From: Afipia sp.
GTDB taxonomy: Bacteria; Pseudomonadota; Alphaproteobacteria; Rhizobiales; Xanthobacteraceae
Direction of reading: 5' to 3'
Length of the DNA stretch: 64,000 nt
Assembly (NCBI GenBank): GCA_024707075.1
Contig: JANQAK010000001.1
Location: 1,076,001-1,140,000, forward strand
Positions 33,513-44,127 of the stretch are shown one piece after another. A program made the translations under genes and the position numbers. The notes under the pieces are model-generated. The model saw only the letters and a list, made by a program, of their open reading frames with translations. It was not told the DNA's origin and did no database searches. Positions within the stretch are counted from its first letter, which is position 1. Each line of letters begins with the position of its first letter.

Positions 33513-36079
33513 GCGCGATCACGGACACGGCACCGCGCGGCGGCGCGCTGTCGCTGGCGGTCCGCTATGCCTTGCGCGAGTTGCGCAGCGGACTTCGCGG
33601 CTTTTACGTTTTCATCGCCTGCATCGCGCTCGGCGTGATGGCGATCGCAGGGGTCGGCTCGGTCGCCGGAAGCCTGAACGAGGGCCTCGATCATCAGGGC
33701 CGCACGCTGCTCGGCGGCGACGCATCGTTCGCGCTGATCCAGCGCGAGGCCACCAGGAACGAACGCGCCTTTCTCGATTCATCCGGCAAGGTCTCGGTCG
33801 CGGCGCTGATGCGCGCCATGGCGCGCTCGCCAAGCGGCGAGTTCGCGCTGGTCGACCTGAAAGCCGTCGACGGCAACTACCCGATGCTCGGCGAGATCAG
33901 GCTCGCGCCGCAAATCCCGATGGCCGACCTGCTGGCGCAGCGCGACGGCGCGTTCGGCGCGGGCGCCGACGCCGTGCTGCTGGCGCGGCTCGGCCTCAAG
34001 ATCGGCGATCGCGTGACTGTCGGCAGCACCGCGTTCGAAATCCGCAGCGTCGTCGATTCCGAACCGGACAAGCTCGCGGGCGGCGTCGGTCTCGGCCCGC
34101 GGCTACTCGTCAGCGAGACCGCATTGCGCGCCACGGGTCTCCTGCAACCGGGCACGCTGGTGCGCTGGGTCTACCGCCTGCAATTGCCGGACGCGGCCCT
34201 TGACGAACGCACGACGCAAACGCTCGTCGCGCGCGCGGAGAAAGCGCTGCCGGAAGCCGGCTGGGAAGTCCGCACCCGCAGCAACGCCTCACCGCAGCTC
34301 GAGCGCAACATCACGCGCTTCACGCAATTCCTCACGCTGGTCGGCCTTGCCGCGCTGCTGGTCGGCGGCGTCGGCGTCGCCAACGCGATCAAGAGCCATC
34401 TCGACGAGCGCCGTGACGTGATCGCGACCTTCAAGGCGCTGGGCGCCACCGGCCGCGAGGTGTTCACGATCTACCTCGTGCAGGTGCTGATGCTGGCGAT
34501 CCTTGGATCGCTGATCGGGCTCGCCATCGGCGCGGCGCTCCCCTTCATCATCGTCGGCCTGTTCGGAAAAATCCTGCCGCTTCCGATCGAGGCGACGTTC
34601 CATGCCGGCGAACTGGCGCTGTCGTTTCTCTATGGCCTGCTGACCGCGCTCGCCTTCGGCCTGTGGCCGCTCGGCCGCGTCCATGACGTGCCGGTGGCGG
34701 CCCTGTTTCGCGAAGGCGTGACGGCGGAGTTTCACTGGCCGCGCCGCCGCTATCTCGCGCTGATGGCCGCCGTGATCGCCCTGCTGATCGCCGTGGCGAT
34801 CGGTCTTGCCTACGACAAGCGCGTCGCCGCCGTCTTCGTCATTTCATCAATCGGGGTATTCGCCCTGCTGCGCGGCATTGCCTCCGCGCTGATGCTGCTG
34901 GCGCGGAGCCTGCCGCGCCCGCGCTTCACCATGCTGCGGCTGGCGATCGCCAACATCCATCGCCCCGGCGCGCTGACGCCGTCGGTGGTGATGTCGCTCG
35001 GTCTCGGCCTCGCCGTGCTGGTGACGATCACGCAGATCGACGGCAACCTGCGCCGGCAGTTCATGGCGGCGCTGCCGGAGCGCGCGCCGTCGTTCTATTT
35101 CATCGACATTCCTGCCGCGGAAGCCACGCGGTTCAGCGACTTCCTGAAACAGACCGCCCCGGCCGCCGTCGTGGAAACCGTGCCGATGCTGCGCGGACGC
35201 ATCGTCGCCGTGAAGGGCGTCAGGGCCGAAGACCTCAAGCCCTCCTCCGACGCCGCATGGGTGCTGCAAAGCGACCGCGGCCTGACCTACACCGGCGAGG
35301 TGCCGCGCGGCTCGAAGGTCGTCGAAGGCACATGGTGGGACGCCAGTTACGACGGCCCGCCACTGGTGTCGCTGGAGAAGAAGATCGCCGACGGCATTGG
35401 CGTGACCGTCGGCGATGACATCACCGTGAACGTGCTGGGCCGCGACATCGCGGCGAAGATCAGCAACCTGCGCACGGTGGACTGGCAGAGCCTCGGCATC
35501 AACTTCGTGCTGGTGTTCTCGCCGAAGACCTTCGCCGGCGCGCCGCACACCGACATCGCAACCCTCACCGAAGCCAATTCCAGCGTGACCACCGACGCGA
35601 AGCTGGTCAAGGACGTCGCGGGCGCGTTCCCGATGGTGACCAGCGTGCGGGTGCGCGAGGCGCTCGATTCCATCGGCAAGGTCGTGACCAACCTCGTGCT
35701 GGCGATCCGCGGCGCGAGCTCCGTCACGCTGATTTCCGCCATTCTGGTGCTGGGCGGCGCGCTGGCCGCCGGGCACCGCCACCGGGTCTACGACGCGGTG
35801 ATTCTCAAGACCCTCGGCGCCACGCGGGCGCGGCTCTTGGGCGCCTATGCGCTGGAATATCTGCTGATCGGGCTTGCGACGGCGCTGTTCGGGGTGGCCG
35901 CCGGATCGATCGCGGCCTGGCAGATCGTGACCCGGCTGATGACCCTGAGCTTCGCCTGGCAGGCCGGCAGCGCCGCCATCGTCGTGGGCGCGGCGCTGGC
36001 CGTCACGGTCGGGCTGGGGCTGGTGGGAACATTACTGGCCCTTAACCAAAAACCCGCGACCGTGCTCCGCGACTTATGA
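33509..36079 (+). CDS. ybbP: ABC transporter permease, YbbP type (FtsX/MacB family)
   Basis: Inner-membrane permease of 856 residues. ATG 33509 overlaps the ybbA stop. An N-terminal transmembrane helix is followed by a large periplasmic domain, then FtsX-type membrane blocks around residues 270-420 (LVGLAALLVGGVGVANAIKS, ERRDVIATFKALGATGREVF) and again at the C-terminus (ILKTLGATRARLLGAYALEY). It therefore has the two-FtsX layout of YbbP. With YbbA it likely acts on lipids or lipoproteins; that is inference from the class. Confidence 0.92.
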   Translation: MSAITDTAPRGGALSLAVRYALRELRSGLRGFYVFIACIALGVMAIAGVGSVAGSLNEGLDHQGRTLLGGDASFALIQREATRNERAFLDSSGKVSVAALMRAMARSPSGEFALVDLKAVDGNYPMLGEIRLAPQIPMADLLAQRDGAFGAGADAVLLARLGLKIGDRVTVGSTAFEIRSVVDSEPDKLAGGVGLGPRLLVSETALRATGLLQPGTLVRWVYRLQLPDAALDERTTQTLVARAEKALPEAGWEVRTRSNASPQLERNITRFTQFLTLVGLAALLVGGVGVANAIKSHLDERRDVIATFKALGATGREVFTIYLVQVLMLAILGSLIGLAIGAALPFIIVGLFGKILPLPIEATFHAGELALSFLYGLLTALAFGLWPLGRVHDVPVAALFREGVTAEFHWPRRRYLALMAAVIALLIAVAIGLAYDKRVAAVFVISSIGVFALLRGIASALMLLARSLPRPRFTMLRLAIANIHRPGALTPSVVMSLGLGLAVLVTITQIDGNLRRQFMAALPERAPSFYFIDIPAAEATRFSDFLKQTAPAAVVETVPMLRGRIVAVKGVRAEDLKPSSDAAWVLQSDRGLTYTGEVPRGSKVVEGTWWDASYDGPPLVSLEKKIADGIGVTVGDDITVNVLGRDIAAKISNLRTVDWQSLGINFVLVFSPKTFAGAPHTDIATLTEANSSVTTDAKLVKDVAGAFPMVTSVRVREALDSIGKVVTNLVLAIRGASSVTLISAILVLGGALAAGHRHRVYDAVILKTLGATRARLLGAYALEYLLIGLATALFGVAAGSIAAWQIVTRLMTLSFAWQAGSAAIVVGAALAVTVGLGLVGTLLALNQKPATVLRDL

Positions 36080-36184
36080 CAATTTGTAGCAGCAAATAGC
36101 GGGTTTTGCGACATTCAGCCGCGCGCCCGCCGTTGCATCCAGTGTGTTAGTTTCCCACATACCGAGCGGGTTCAGAATCCGGCT

Positions 36185-36270
36185 TGATGCCATCGCAGGA
36201 TGGTCTATCAATCCGGTCATCTGGGACAAACTTATAGCTGGCGGCGCAGACCCTTCGCTATCGCCAGTCA
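36185..36270 (+). ncRNA. Candidate ybhL leader RNA
   Basis: The 208-nt gap before a Bax-inhibitor-1 (YbhL/YccA family) gene contains two clear hairpins. They are CCATC-GCAG-GATGG (36190-36203) and CTGGCG (36238-36243) paired with CGCCAG (36262-36267), joined by the unpaired-looking TCATCTGGGACAAACTTATA. An alphaproteobacterial cis-regulatory motif called ybhL leader is known upstream of such genes. The place and architecture fit, but I could not run a covariance search. Confidence 0.55.
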
Positions 36271-36287
36271 AACACGAGGTTTCGACA

Positions 36288-37079
36288 ATGTCGGACTTGG
36301 ACCGCAACTACGCTTCTCCGTTCGGCCGGGCCGCCGGGCGCGCTGACGCCGCGACCGTCGATGCCGGTCTGCGCTCGTACATGCTCAAGATCTACAACTA
36401 CATGGCGATCGGCCTCGCCATCACCGGTCTGGCCGCGCTCGGCGTCTACATGGGCGCCGTGACGCCCGACCAGACCGCCGCGGCTGGCCGGATCGGCAAC
36501 CAGTACCTGACGTCGTTCGGCGTCGCGATGTTCGTGAGCCCCTTGAAGTGGGTCTTCATTCTCGCGCCGCTGGCGATGGTGTTCGCGATTTCGTTCGGCA
36601 TCAACCGCCTCAAGCCCGCAACCGCGCAGCTCCTGTTCTGGGCGTTCGCGGCGCTGATGGGCATCTCGCTGTCGTCGATCTTCCTGGTCTACACGCACAC
36701 CTCGATCGTGCGGGTGTTCTTCATCACGGCGGCCTCGTTCGGCGCGCTGAGCCTGTACGGCTACAGCACCAAGCGTGACCTGACCGGGATGGGATCGTTC
36801 CTGATGATGGGCCTGTTCGGCATCATCCTCGCCAGCCTGGTGAACCTGATCATCGGCAGCTCCATGTTGCAGTTCGTGGTCTCGGTGATCGGCGTGCTGG
36901 TGTTCGCGGGCCTCACCGCGTGGGATACCCAGCGGCTGAAGAACGACTACATCTACGGCTACGCTGCCCAGGGCGGCGACGTGGCAGAGAAAGCCGCCAT
37001 CACCGGCGCGCTCTCGCTCTACCTGAACTTCATCAACCTGTTCACGCTGCTGTTGCAGTTGCTCGGACAGCGCGACTAA
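36288..37079 (+). CDS. Bax inhibitor-1/YccA family membrane protein
   Basis: Integral membrane protein of 263 residues with a short cytosolic N-terminus and about seven hydrophobic helices, the BI-1 fold. ATG 36288 starts MSDLDRNYASPFGRAAG. The end of the family core is recognisable: VFAGLTAWDTQRLKNDYIYG, followed by ALSLYLNFINLFTLLLQLLG. Relatives act as pH-sensitive calcium leak channels or as modulators of FtsH; which applies here is unknown. The gene stands alone behind the candidate ybhL leader and ahead of a strong terminator. Confidence 0.93.
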   Translation: MSDLDRNYASPFGRAAGRADAATVDAGLRSYMLKIYNYMAIGLAITGLAALGVYMGAVTPDQTAAAGRIGNQYLTSFGVAMFVSPLKWVFILAPLAMVFAISFGINRLKPATAQLLFWAFAALMGISLSSIFLVYTHTSIVRVFFITAASFGALSLYGYSTKRDLTGMGSFLMMGLFGIILASLVNLIIGSSMLQFVVSVIGVLVFAGLTAWDTQRLKNDYIYGYAAQGGDVAEKAAITGALSLYLNFINLFTLLLQLLGQRD

Positions 37080-37101
37080 GAGTTCTGCCTGACGGATACG
37101 A

Positions 37102-37128
37102 AGCCCCGGCCAAAAGCCGGGGCTTTTG
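37102..37128 (+). terminator. Rho-independent terminator after the BI-1 gene
   Basis: AGCCCCGGC and GCCGGGGCT pair around CAAAA, followed by TTTTGTTTTG, 22 nt after the stop. Confidence 0.88.
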
Positions 37129-37171
37129 TTTTGTCCAAAGAACAAACGGGGCCGCGCCGATCCGGGTGCGA

Positions 37172-37213
37172 CGAAGCAATCCAGTCTTGCTTTATCCTCT
37201 CTGGATTGCTTCG
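37172..37213. repeat. Inverted repeat of the CGCAATGACG-type intergenic family
   Basis: CGAAGCAATCCAG (37172-37184) and CTGGATTGCTTCG (37201-37213) are perfect inverted copies, followed by GCTCGCAATGACG. Fragments with the same CGCAATGACG / CGTCATTGCG edge occur near 15219-15246, 39355-39370 and 46960-46985, so this is part of a dispersed family. Confidence 0.65.
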
Positions 37214-37250
37214 CTTCGCTCGCAATGACGACCGCGAAAAGACGACCAGC

Positions 37251-37778
37251 ATGCCCGATTTCAAAATCCGGCCCGCCGCCCCGGCGGACATTCCCGCCAT
37301 CACCGAAATCTATGCCGAGGCCGTCAGGCACGGCACCGCGACGTTCGAACTGACGCCGCCGGATGCCGGCGAGATGCGGCGGCGATTCGAGTCGCTGCGT
37401 GACGGCAATTTTCCCTATCTCGTCGCCGAAGCGGATGGCCATATCGCGGGCTACGCCTATGCGGGGCCTTACCGTCCCCGGCCCGCCTATCGGTTCACCG
37501 TGGAGAATTCGGTCTATCTCTCACCAGCCAGCCACCGGCGCGGCATCGGCCTCGCCCTGCTCACCGAACTGATCGCGCAATGCGCGGCGCGCGGCTACCG
37601 CCAGATGATCGCGGTGATCGGCGATTCCGCCAATGCCGGTTCAATCGGCGTCCACGCCCGCGCCGGATTCGACATGATCGGCACGCATCCGAAGGTCGGC
37701 TTCAAGTTCGGACGCTGGCTCGACACGGTCATGATGCAGCGTGCCCTTGGCGAGGGCGGCCGCACCACTCCCGAGTGA
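37251..37778 (+). CDS. GNAT family N-acetyltransferase (phosphinothricin-acetyltransferase-like)
   Basis: Acetyl-CoA-dependent acetyltransferase of 175 residues from ATG 37251 (MPDFKIRPAAPADIPAI). The family order is clear: IYAEAVRHGTATFELTPP, GYAYAGPYRPRPAYRFTVE, the acetyl-CoA loop RRGIGLALLTELI, and the C-terminal VGFKFGRWLDTVMMQ. This pattern belongs to the Pat/Bar-like branch, whose natural substrates are often amino-acid analogues such as methionine sulfone. The exact substrate is unknown. It overlaps nothing and converges on the arsR-type gene. Confidence 0.9.
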   Translation: MPDFKIRPAAPADIPAITEIYAEAVRHGTATFELTPPDAGEMRRRFESLRDGNFPYLVAEADGHIAGYAYAGPYRPRPAYRFTVENSVYLSPASHRRGIGLALLTELIAQCAARGYRQMIAVIGDSANAGSIGVHARAGFDMIGTHPKVGFKFGRWLDTVMMQRALGEGGRTTPE

Positions 37779-37781
37779 CGA

Positions 37782-38084
37782 TCAATTCTCCTTGCAGAAA
37801 TGGCTGTAGAGAATGGCCATCACATCGCGCGCGGCCGCATTGCCAATGAAGTAGAACAGGCTGCGGTGCTCGCGCCTGACATCGATGATGCCCGCAGCCT
37901 TCAGCTTGGCGAGATGCTGCGACATGGAAGTCTGCGCGATGCCGGTCGCCGCAATCAGATCGCTCACGTTGCGCTCGCCATCGGCAAGTTCGCAGAGAAT
38001 CAGCAGCCGGTGCGGACTGGCCAGTCCCTTCAGGAAATCAGCCGCCGCATCGACCCTCGCCGGCATCTCATCCGTCAGTCCCAT
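37782..38084 (-). CDS. ArsR-family regulator with two spaced cysteines (SqrR/BigR-like)
   Basis: Winged-helix repressor of 100 residues; the HTH is VSDLIAATGIAQTSMSQHLAKL. The metal-binding ELCVCDL box of ArsR/SmtB is absent (ERNVSDL instead). There are exactly two cysteines, Cys31 in LLILCELA and Cys97 in SHFCKEN, 66 residues apart. This matches the spacing in the persulfide sensors BigR and SqrR, as I recall their Cys pairs. It is divergent from an AhpD-like gene across an AT-rich palindromic stretch that I read as its operator. Confidence 0.88.
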   Translation of the reverse strand: MGLTDEMPARVDAAADFLKGLASPHRLLILCELADGERNVSDLIAATGIAQTSMSQHLAKLKAAGIIDVRREHRSLFYFIGNAAARDVMAILYSHFCKEN

Positions 38085-38094
38085 GATGGCTTTC

Positions 38095-38140
38095 TTTATA
38101 TTTCATATTTTTCTAATATCATATATATGTGAAATATAAA
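38095..38140. promoter_or_regulatory. Candidate operator for the ArsR-family regulator
   Basis: TTTATATTTCA (38095-38105) and TGAAATATAAA (38130-38140) are perfect inverted copies, and between them ATATT-TTTCT-AATAT (38105-38119) is a second perfect palindrome. The stretch is strikingly AT-rich in a GC-rich window and covers the whole gap between the divergent genes, so it probably holds both promoters and the repressor site. Confidence 0.65.
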
Positions 38141-38160
38141 TCGGGCAAGGAATGACAGCA

Positions 38161-38505
38161 ATGGCGAAGGACTATCAGCAGATCACCCGGGATATCTCCG
38201 AATTTACGCGGGAACTGGGGAAGCTCGCTCCGGACGCCATGAAGGGCTTCTATGGGCTGGCGAAAAGCGCCAGCGCGGACGGACAGATCGACAAGAAGAC
38301 CAAGGAAATGATTGCGCTGGCAATCGGCGTGACCCAGCGCTGCGACGGCTGCATCGGTTTTCACGTCAAGGCGCTGAAGGATCTCGGAGCAACGCGCGAG
38401 GAAATCGCCGAGGTGATGGCGATGTGCGTCTACATGGGAGGCGGACCTGCGCTGATGTACGCCGCCGATGCGTTGCGCGCCTACGACCAGTTCAGCAACG
38501 CATAA
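38161..38505 (+). CDS. Carboxymuconolactone decarboxylase family protein (AhpD-like)
   Basis: Small all-helical protein of 114 residues from ATG 38161, which has AAGGA nine bases upstream; ATG 38152 lies directly on that site and is less likely. The redox motif CDGCIGFH (CxxCxxxH) after KTKEMIALAIGVTQR is the AhpD active-site pattern, followed by GATREEIAEVMAMCVYMGGG. Such proteins reduce peroxides or act as thiol oxidoreductases. Divergent pairing with a two-cysteine ArsR regulator suggests induction by oxidative or sulfur stress. Confidence 0.88.
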   Translation: MAKDYQQITRDISEFTRELGKLAPDAMKGFYGLAKSASADGQIDKKTKEMIALAIGVTQRCDGCIGFHVKALKDLGATREEIAEVMAMCVYMGGGPALMYAADALRAYDQFSNA

Positions 38506-38517
38506 AAAGCGGACCGG

Positions 38518-38886
38518 CTACACCAGCGCGAGCTTGCGGTCGATCACCAGCAGCACCCGGTCGAGGTCGTGGCCGCGCCGCAGGATCTGGCCGCTGGCGG
38601 CGATCACGCTGTAGACGCCCTGCTTGCGGGCCAGCCGCGGGTCTTTCTCAATGCGGTAGATCGGAACTTCCGACGCGCGGCGGAAAATCGAAAACACCGC
38701 GCGGTCCTTCAGGAAGTCGATGGCGTAATCGCGCCATTCGCCGTCGGCGACCATGCGCCCGTACAGATTGAGAATGCGATTGAGTTCGGCACGGTTGAAG
38801 GTGACGCTTTGGGGCGGGAGCGGCGCCGTGCTGCGCTCCGGCCCCCGGCTCTCGCTTGGATCTCTATCGCCCGATACGGAACTCAT
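38518..38886 (-). CDS. DUF2794 domain protein
   Basis: Alphaproteobacterial protein of 122 residues with the DUF2794 core: FNRAELNRILNLYGRMVADGEWRDYAIDFL, then AVFSIFRRASEVPIYRIEKDP and YSVIAASGQILRRGHDL. The first 25 residues are polar and variable. The function is unknown. It converges on the AhpD-like gene, 12 nt apart. Confidence 0.88.
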   Translation of the reverse strand: MSSVSGDRDPSESRGPERSTAPLPPQSVTFNRAELNRILNLYGRMVADGEWRDYAIDFLKDRAVFSIFRRASEVPIYRIEKDPRLARKQGVYSVIAASGQILRRGHDLDRVLLVIDRKLALV

Positions 38887-39169
38887 CGGCGCCTCCTGTC
38901 ACTTGGGTGACATGATCCACCCGTCCGGCGATGGCTGCAAGCAGGATTTGCAGCGCTTTTTGATGCCCGACCGTGGGCCAGCCCCGCATCACGCGGACGT
39001 TAGGCAAATCATAATGCCGCCCGAATTCGGTCAATCCACCGCCGTGCTGAACAGCGATAAGAATGAAACTGCGTTGACCCGGTCCTTTCGGCACCGGATT
39101 CCTCAGCCCCCAGCCCCCCGGGGTCGTCAGGATCGGGTCTAGTTCTTCGCAGTGAATATAGATCCCCAA
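38864..39169 (-). CDS. Doubtful small ORF overlapping the DUF2794 start
   Basis: An open frame of 101 codons that would overlap the DUF2794 start by 23 nt. It has an ATG but no clear ribosome-binding site, no recognised motif, and less G/C at third codon positions than its neighbours. The rest of the 38887-39388 gap contains only fragments of dispersed repeats such as CGTCATGCGCGGGCTTGACCC near 39264. I list it because the gap exceeds 300 nt and it is the only candidate in it; it is more likely not a gene. Confidence 0.2.
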   Translation of the reverse strand: MGIYIHCEELDPILTTPGGWGLRNPVPKGPGQRSFILIAVQHGGGLTEFGRHYDLPNVRVMRGWPTVGHQKALQILLAAIAGRVDHVTQVTGGADEFRIGR

Positions 39170-39388
39170 TCCTTCCGGTCAGCGCGAGCTGGCCGTTTTT
39201 GTTTGTGAACCTGGTTTGTGGCACAAGCGCGCGCGATGCCGCCGCCTCACATTTATAGTTCGTCATGCGCGGGCTTGACCCGGCGATGACAATCGCAGGT
39301 GTTGAGCCAGCGGCCCTTCAAAACCACCATTCCGGGGCGCAGGATCGAGCGTAGCCCCGCAATGACGATTCGTGGCCGCGCTCGCGCG

Positions 39389-40159
39389 TCAGTTCAGCGA
39401 AGTGAAGGTTGCGCCCAGCATCGGGCCCGGCTTGTCGCGGTTGCCGTCCTGCACATAGACCACCGCCGCATCGACGCCGTCGCGGCTGATGTTTTCCAGC
39501 GGCACGGTCCAGCTTCCGGCCTTGCCGTTCCAGTCGCCAACCTTCAGCATGTTGCGCACCACGTTGTGATACGTGATCTGCTGTCCGCGATTCTCGCCGC
39601 GCGCGATGGTGATCGGCACCGACTTCGACACCGCGCAGATCCAGACCTCGCCGCTCTTGCCGCCGGCTTCCGCCACCGACACTTTGATCTGGCGGCCGGA
39701 CTGCGTCATCGTCACCGGCACCGACATCACGCCGTCGACCTTCTGCGTGCGGTTCGCCGCATTCTCGATACCCGCGCGATCGCTGCCGAGAACATTGGTG
39801 GTGCCGTTGACGACGGCCTGCGGCGTGTAGACGCCGCGATCGCCGCGCATGTGCGAGTAAGCCTTCTGGCGCGCGCTGAAACGCGAATCCGCCAGCGTGT
39901 CCTTCCAGCCGAGATAATCCCAGTAATCGATCGGCAGGCTCAGCGCGATCATCGACGGGTCCTGCGCGAGTTCGCCGAGAACCTTGTCCGCCGGCGGACA
40001 CGACGAGCAGCCCTGCGAGGTGAAGAGTTCGACCACGGCGCGCGGATCGGCGCACACCGGCGTGACGACGGTGAAGATCGCGCAAACGCCAAGCGTACGG
40101 GACAGCCGCGACGCAAACGCGCCGGCCACCGTCATTTTCAAACCCGGCAAGTCAGACAT
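39389..40159 (-). CDS. DUF1223 secreted thioredoxin-like protein
   Basis: Exported protein of 256 residues from ATG 40159. A hydrophobic leader (SRTLGVCAIFTVVTPVCA) is followed by VVELFTSQGCSSCPPADKVL, a CxxC redox motif in a thioredoxin-like setting, then LPIDYWDYLGWKDTLA and YTPQAVVNGTTNVLGSD, all characteristic of DUF1223. The C-terminal half is a beta-rich domain. A periplasmic thiol-redox role is inferred. It lies about 125 nt downstream of acnA on the same strand. Confidence 0.88.
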   Translation of the reverse strand: MSDLPGLKMTVAGAFASRLSRTLGVCAIFTVVTPVCADPRAVVELFTSQGCSSCPPADKVLGELAQDPSMIALSLPIDYWDYLGWKDTLADSRFSARQKAYSHMRGDRGVYTPQAVVNGTTNVLGSDRAGIENAANRTQKVDGVMSVPVTMTQSGRQIKVSVAEAGGKSGEVWICAVSKSVPITIARGENRGQQITYHNVVRNMLKVGDWNGKAGSWTVPLENISRDGVDAAVVYVQDGNRDKPGPMLGATFTSLN

Positions 40160-40284
40160 TCCGTCTGTCCCCACGATGCATGCCCTCATCAGCGAGAAGG
40201 CGGCCCCTTGATAGGCCGCCCCCTGAGTCCCCGCCATTCACGTCGCAGTGAGCCTGTTCACGGATACGTTTTTGACCGCAATCC

Positions 40285-43006
<2,722 letters not shown>

Positions 43007-43242
43007 ATGAACGGTCCCAGTTCAGAGGTTGAAGATACCGGCAAAAAGGTATCGAAACACCGTCGGACGCGGGGAGAATCAGGACTGACCGTGCTGCTTC
43101 CGGCGGCTGATTGTGTGCTGCACCAAGTTCCGGTTTTATAGAATCTTTCCAGTCTGTCCACCACACCCGCTATGGATTGTCTGCCAGCCATGCCCCCGAC
43201 AACTGGAACAACGGCTCCCCGTTCAAGGCCACCGGTCAATTC

Positions 43243-43848
43243 ATGATGAGGCTTACGGGTCAGGGTCTGGAATGCGTGAGGGGCGGCAGAAAGATTTTTT
43301 CAGGGCTCGATGTCGAGGTTCCGGCGGGCCAGGCGCTGGCGGTGACCGGCGCCAACGGAGCGGGCAAATCCTCGCTGCTGCGGATGATTGCGGGCCTTCT
43401 TCCCATTGCCGATGGCGCCGTGACGCTTGAGGGCGGCGGGGACGACCTCACCCTTGCCGAACAGGCGCACTATCTCGGCCATCGCGACGCGCTGAAGCCG
43501 GCGCTCACTGTGCTGGAAAATCTGGAGTTCTGGCGCGCGTTCCTCGGCGGCGAAGCCACTGACGGAACAGCCAGCCTTGAGGCGGTGGGACTTGCTCACG
43601 CGCTCCACCTGCCCGCGGGCTTTCTGTCGGCCGGCCAGCGCAGGCGGCTGTCGATCGCACGGCTGCTGGCGGTCAAACGGCCGGTCTGGCTGCTCGACGA
43701 GCCGACCTCCGCGCTCGACACCAGGGGACAGGCCATGGTCGCCGGCGTGATGGCGGACCATCTGCGGGGCGGCGGCATCATCCTCGCCGCGACCCACGGC
43801 CCGCTCGGAATTTCCGCATCGGAATTGCGGATCGGGGGTGCGGCGTGA
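43243..43848 (+). CDS. ccmA: Heme exporter ATP-binding protein CcmA
   Basis: ATPase of the CcmABCD heme-handling complex in system I cytochrome c maturation. It has about 201 residues from ATG 43243 (a second ATG follows immediately). It has Walker [10 protein letters not shown], signature [16 protein letters not shown] and Walker [13 protein letters not shown]. It is divergent from acnA across 236 nt, which should hold both promoters. A repeat copy separates it from ccmB. Confidence 0.93.
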   Translation: MMRLTGQGLECVRGGRKIFSGLDVEVPAGQALAVTGANGAGKSSLLRMIAGLLPIADGAVTLEGGGDDLTLAEQAHYLGHRDALKPALTVLENLEFWRAFLGGEATDGTASLEAVGLAHALHLPAGFLSAGQRRRLSIARLLAVKRPVWLLDEPTSALDTRGQAMVAGVMADHLRGGGIILAATHGPLGISASELRIGGAA

Positions 43849-43883
43849 GCGTTTTCCAACGCAACATTTTCGATCCGGCTTAC

Positions 43884-44080
43884 CCCCCTCCCCACCCCTC
43901 CCCCGCAAGGGGGGAGGGAGCCGTTTTGTGCACGCGGCGCGGTCGCAGGCTTGTACTTGTACCTGCCGGGCAACTGAAATCTGGATGCGCACAACCAGCG
44001 CCGGCAATTGAGAAATTGTCATCAAGCCCGCTCCAAGTGTCCCCTCCCCCGTTGCGGGGGAGGGACAGGGAGGGGGTGAC
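43884..44080. repeat. Palindromic repeat family A, copy 3 (between ccmA and ccmB)
   Basis: CCCCTCCCCCGCAAGGGGGGAGGG at the left and CCCCTCCCCCGTTGCGGGGGAGGG at the right enclose about 110 nt of unrelated sequence, making this the longest copy in the window. It fills most of the 279-nt gap inside the ccm operon; no gene is seen there. Confidence 0.82.
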
Positions 44081-44127
44081 GCACGCATGATCGCACACGA
44101 CCGCTTCCTCGCAAATGAGAAGTCGCG

